Assembly: GCA_937907585.1 (NCBI GenBank)
Contig: CALCVH010000010.1
Location: 1 to 17,737, forward strand
DNA from: an uncultured Bacillota bacterium
Lineage (GTDB): Bacteria; Bacillota_I; Bacilli_A; Izemoplasmatales; UBA1188
Length of the DNA stretch: 17,737 nt
Direction of reading: 5' to 3'
Below the pieces are notes generated by a model that was not told the origin of the DNA, ran no database searches, and worked only from the letters and a program-made list of their open reading frames with translations. Position numbers and translations under genes: made by a program. Every line of letters starts with the position of its first letter. Position 1 is the stretch's first letter. This document shows, one piece after another, positions 14,996 to 17,737 of this stretch.

Positions 14996-15895
14996 CTATT
15001 TAGTGTTTGAATTGTATTCTTTGATAATTGCATCTACTTCAGCTTTAGTTTTAGCATTTTTTAATTTAGTAATTGTGCTTTTAGCTTTAGCAAAATCTCT
15101 CATACGCTCATTATTAGTTCCTGATTTGTTTTCAACTACTTTAGTAAGTTCTTTGATAAAATTATCACGTGTTTCTTCCCAATTGACACTATTGTTTTCA
15201 GTTCCATCAGCCATTACTAAATCGTTAATATATTTAACGTAGTCTTGTGTTGATATATTAGGGTCAAAATTAGTAATAATATCATCTATTTGTTCTTTAG
15301 TTAAATTAGGGTTAGATAATGCTGTTTCATATACTTCATAAATTCTATCTTCATTAGTAGCTTTATTTTCTTCTTCATATTCTCTTAAAGCTGCTTGTTG
15401 ATTAGCATCTATCTCCCTATAAGCGTTCATTAAATTTGCATTATTTTGAGCTATTTGTGTAGCACCTGCATTTGTTCCTTGTAAACCTAAAGACTTTAAA
15501 TAAGCATTTGTATATTGGTTAGCACGCTCATTAATAGCGGCTAATTCAGCCTTTTGGTTAATACTAGACTGTGCTAATTGTTTACTGTATAAATCCCATA
15601 AATTAGTTGAATTTGCATTAATACTAGGTGTAGGATTAACACTTGGACTAACATTAGGTGTTGTGTTAGAACTTGGGTTTACTACAGGATTAGCACTTGG
15701 AGTTGAACTTGGTGTTGTTTGAGTATTCACAACAGGTGTTCCAAAATTTGTATTAACTATTGGTTCACTTGCTACTGTCTTATTAGGCGGTATCATATAA
15801 TTTCGATAACCCATTGTATTTTTTGTAGGTGGAATTAAAGTTTTATTGCCGCCACCTCTTTTAAGAAAATCATCATACTGATTCTTTAGACTCAT
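14996..15895 (-). CDS. Virion-type protein with Pro/Thr/Ser/Asn linker and Ala/Gln helices
   Basis: A 299-residue soluble protein. The N terminus has GGGNKTLIPPTKNTMGYRNY with a second IPPNKT; residues 44-97 are almost only Pro, Thr, Ser, Asn and Val, a flexible linker. A long helical stretch follows (about 100-175), with KAELAAINERANQYTNAYLK, GLQGTNAGATQIAQNNANLM and ANQQAALREYEEEN. The C-terminal third is helical and charged. The Ala/Gln/Asn-rich helices followed by Tyr-rich spacing are common in internal virion or tail-associated proteins of Bacillota phages, and the position just before the giant gene supports that; the exact role is not visible. AGAGGAAG precedes the ATG. Its start overlaps the end of the upstream membrane gene by 23 bases, so translation is probably coupled. 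Confidence 0.85.
   Translation of the reverse strand: MSLKNQYDDFLKRGGGNKTLIPPTKNTMGYRNYMIPPNKTVASEPIVNTNFGTPVVNTQTTPSSTPSANPVVNPSSNTTPNVSPSVNPTPSINANSTNLWDLYSKQLAQSSINQKAELAAINERANQYTNAYLKSLGLQGTNAGATQIAQNNANLMNAYREIDANQQAALREYEEENKATNEDRIYEVYETALSNPNLTKEQIDDIITNFDPNISTQDYVKYINDLVMADGTENNSVNWEETRDNFIKELTKVVENKSGTNNERMRDFAKAKSTITKLKNAKTKAEVDAIIKEYNSNTK
15605..15766 (-). repeat. Low-complexity coding stretch (Pro/Thr/Ser/Asn)
   Basis: This codes for residues 44-97 of the 299-residue protein and contains imperfect repeats of NP, SP and TP units. Such stretches expand and contract easily and may vary between related phages. Confidence 0.7.
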
Positions 15896-16928
15896 TTACT
15901 TCTTCCTCTCTTTCTACATTTAGTTTTTCATATTCTTCTTTTGCTATCTTGTTTATATCTTTATGCTTGTATATTTCATTCTTACACTCGATAGAGAATA
16001 AACGTAATATTTCCACTTTAAAATCTAAATACTCAACATCTATCTTAACTAACTGAATACCTAAAAATACACCCCATACATACGCTGACAATATACAAAA
16101 TAATCTTTTAACTAAAGTTAATATTGTTTCAGCAGTGCTTTCATTAAACATTCCTGTTGTTAAGGCTGTTGATACTATACATAAAATTAATAGCATTACT
16201 ATTCTATAAGAATAATTTACTGCAATATATGAACCTTTCTTTTGTTCTTGTTTAGCAGCGCTCTCCCACATATCTTTATCACTATTTCCAACTGCTGTTG
16301 TAAAATATGTGCTTGATAGATTACTAACCTTAATTCCACCTGCAAACACAAATTTAATTGCTTCTATTTGCTCATCACTACAAGATAAGAAATAAGTTGT
16401 ATCATTTGGGTATTTACCTTCGTAAATTGTATCTTTCCAATCCTTTTTAAATGGTTGTTTTAAGTTATCTAATTCAGTTAAATCTAAATCAAGGACTTCC
16501 ATTTGTTTTATTCCTAAACCTTTTAAAAATACCTCAATTTTACGTTTTAACTTTCTTTCTCTATAACTCTCTAGCCAATCATCTAAATAAGCATAATACA
16601 CGCTATCGGTTAATTCACCTAATAGCTTTAAGAATCTACCTAGTGCTTTTCTAAATGCACCACCACTTTTATTTCTATATATATCTTCACTTGTCTTTTG
16701 ACCGCCTACCATTCCAAATATTGAAAAGCCTGATAGAATAACGAACTCTATCCAAAAGGCTGCTGTTTGTAATTTTTCAGGATCAAATGCAGCTTGTGTG
16801 ACTGATAATACAATTACCAGGATAATACATAGAAGCACACTACCTATTGCATATACACTTTTTCTAGTAATACCATACTTTCCTAATTTGCCGTTATTAT
16901 ATTCTTGTTCTATTTTATTCTCCGACAT
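15873..16928 (-). CDS. Four-helix membrane protein of unknown function
   Basis: A 351-residue protein with four predicted membrane helices at about 25-45, 56-75, 240-260 and 268-292. Between helices 2 and 3 lies a loop of about 165 residues with a basic cluster (YRERKLKRKIEVFLKG) and a SCSDEQIEAIKF segment; the C-terminal tail is charged and ends ESKESV. I do not recognise the family. No enzymatic motif is seen. AAAGGAATG precedes the start by about 9 bases, and the gene begins 4 bases after the upstream stop. Its neighbours are two other membrane proteins upstream and virion-type genes downstream, so it may be part of the virion or of a membrane assembly made late; lysis or superinfection exclusion are alternatives. 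Confidence 0.85.
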   Translation of the reverse strand: MSENKIEQEYNNGKLGKYGITRKSVYAIGSVLLCIILVIVLSVTQAAFDPEKLQTAAFWIEFVILSGFSIFGMVGGQKTSEDIYRNKSGGAFRKALGRFLKLLGELTDSVYYAYLDDWLESYRERKLKRKIEVFLKGLGIKQMEVLDLDLTELDNLKQPFKKDWKDTIYEGKYPNDTTYFLSCSDEQIEAIKFVFAGGIKVSNLSSTYFTTAVGNSDKDMWESAAKQEQKKGSYIAVNYSYRIVMLLILCIVSTALTTGMFNESTAETILTLVKRLFCILSAYVWGVFLGIQLVKIDVEYLDFKVEILRLFSIECKNEIYKHKDINKIAKEEYEKLNVEREEEVNESKESV

Positions 16929-16932
16929 TGTT

Positions 16933-17151
16933 CTACATTCCTTTCACTCTATCTTGAACTTCTTTATAAATGATGAAAGCTATTATAGGTGATACAATAA
17001 CTAACACCGTAATGCCAAATGTTCGCATCCATTTTAAAGCATCACTACCAAACCCTATTAATAAACAAGTTAAACCTATTAATACGAACACTAGCATAAT
17101 GATTAAAACAGTAATGTTTCTCTTTGGTTTCTTCGCCTTAAATTTCGCCAT
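16933..17151 (-). CDS. Small two-helix membrane protein
   Basis: A 72-residue protein with a strongly basic N terminus (MAKFKAKKPKRN), a membrane helix at about 12-35 (NITVLIIMLVFVLIGL), a short loop with Lys and Arg, and a second helix at about 45-63 (FGITVLVIVSPIIAFIIYK). Two helices with a basic end suit a holin, but also many phage membrane proteins; no lysin gene is nearby to support lysis. GAGGCGG lies upstream of the ATG. The start overlaps the upstream gene's end by 14 bases. Confidence 0.8.
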   Translation of the reverse strand: MAKFKAKKPKRNITVLIIMLVFVLIGLTCLLIGFGSDALKWMRTFGITVLVIVSPIIAFIIYKEVQDRVKGM

Positions 17152-17629
17152 AATTATCCGCCTCTATTGTTTCTTCTTCCTTTTCTTCAGGTTGTTTTCT
17201 TACTGATACTCTAATTTCTTCATCATTCCAAGTATTTAACATCTTGTCATAGTAGCTTGCAGGTATCTCAAATATAGAGAATATTGCAAAGCCAATCCAA
17301 AACATACAGCTTATGATTAAGAAATCACTAATTATTGAGTTTAAACACCAAATGATAGCAACGATAAATGTTGCAGTTATTAGTTTGTGTAATCTTCTAA
17401 TACCAACTTTTACAAGTAGTAATGTAAAAATTGCAAGTAGTATTCCACCTGATGCAACGCTAAATGAATCCTTATTTGTTGCAAAGTAATCATCAAACTT
17501 TACACAAGCTAATATAAACATTGGTAAGAATAAACCGAAATACATTAAAACCTTAAATGTATATTTCTTAATTAATATTGCTTTCTTATTAAGTTTTTTC
17601 TTTTCTTTTCTATTAGTTGTTTGTTCCAT
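17138..17629 (-). CDS. Four-helix membrane protein of unknown function
   Basis: A 163-residue protein with a basic N terminus (NRKEKKKLNKK), four membrane helices at about 24-43, 56-75, 83-101 and 103-120, and an acidic C-terminal tail (EEKEEETIEADNYGEI). I do not recognise it. ATG 17629 is chosen because AGGTGA lies 5 bases upstream; a GTG at 17638 would add three residues but has no clear site of its own. It overlaps the upstream gene by 17 bases and the next by 14, so it belongs to the right operon. Function unknown; virion, lysis or exclusion roles are all possible. Confidence 0.82.
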   Translation of the reverse strand: MEQTTNRKEKKKLNKKAILIKKYTFKVLMYFGLFLPMFILACVKFDDYFATNKDSFSVASGGILLAIFTLLLVKVGIRRLHKLITATFIVAIIWCLNSIISDFLIISCMFWIGFAIFSIFEIPASYYDKMLNTWNDEEIRVSVRKQPEEKEEETIEADNYGEI

Positions 17630-17737
17630 CAGTATCACCTACATCTTCATTCATAATTTCGTAGATTTTCTTGCCTTCATCTAATAGCTTTAATATCTTT
17701 TCAGCATAGCCATTTTTAGCTAATTCAGGTGTAGATG
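17613..17737 (-). CDS. 3' end of an unknown gene (5' end outside window)
   Basis: A - strand frame is open from the window edge to the stop TAA at 17615-17613, giving the last 40 residues: a helical, charged stretch containing KNGYAEKILKLLDEGKK, ending DTDGTNN. The frame continues without a stop and overlaps the next start by 17 bases, as is normal in this operon. Too little is visible to name it. Confidence 0.6.
   Translation of the reverse strand, partial: STPELAKNGYAEKILKLLDEGKKIYEIMNEDVGDTDGTNN
17635..17640 (-). promoter_or_regulatory. Ribosome binding site that sets the start at 17629
   Basis: AGGTGA lies 5 bases before ATG 17629 on the - strand and overlaps the alternative GTG start, which argues against the longer form. 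Confidence 0.6.

Noticed and set aside
1..17737. Alternative genetic code with TGA as Trp (mollicute-like)
   Set aside because: TGA is used as the stop in overlapping ATGA junctions (952, 1521, 1703, 2774), and Trp is encoded by TGG.

Overview
The window looks like part of a tailed-phage or prophage genome from a low-GC Gram-positive (Bacillota-type) host. It is AT-rich, has strong GGAGG-like ribosome binding sites, genes packed with 4-base overlaps, many small orphan genes and one enormous virion-type gene. TGG encodes Trp and TGA acts as a stop, so the standard bacterial code fits. No integrase, capsid, terminase or replication gene lies inside the window, so host and phage group are inferences.

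Left arm (1-5038, + strand): a compact operon of 14 small genes, the first cut by the window edge. Recognisable members are a circularly permuted-looking ASCH/PUA-like protein (949-1521), a GNAT acetyltransferase (1700-2170), a Prp-type cysteine protease (3974-4366) and a closing helix-turn-helix protein (4616-5038) resembling phage late-gene regulators. The rest are small phage orphans, several sharing short motifs (IKQAL, TLDxYV). A 50-residue gene (2960-3112) fills what would otherwise be a gap.

Junction (about 5028-5049): a 9-bp hairpin with flanking A and T runs works as a terminator in both directions and separates the two converging transcription units. A possible 22-residue hydrophobic peptide (5107-5039, - strand) ends on it.

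Right arm (17737-5039, - strand): transcribed right to left. It holds the 3' end of an unknown gene, three consecutive membrane proteins (about 4, 2 and 4 helices), a 299-residue protein with a Pro/Thr/Ser/Asn-rich linker and Ala/Gln-rich helices, and then a 3290-residue polyvalent protein that occupies 56% of the window. The giant carries, in order, a glycine/alanine-rich possibly membrane-active segment, a zincin metallopeptidase (HESEH), a GNAT-like domain, two ADP-ribosyltransferase-like domains, a long coiled coil and C-terminal helical regions. This matches the phage and conjugative-element polyvalent proteins that are thought to enter the cell with the DNA and act on host or DNA targets.

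Together the layout suggests an early/middle operon ending in a probable late-gene activator, facing a late operon for virion and ejection functions. There is no gene-free stretch longer than about 70 bases, and I saw no tRNA, rRNA, CRISPR array or insertion sequence.
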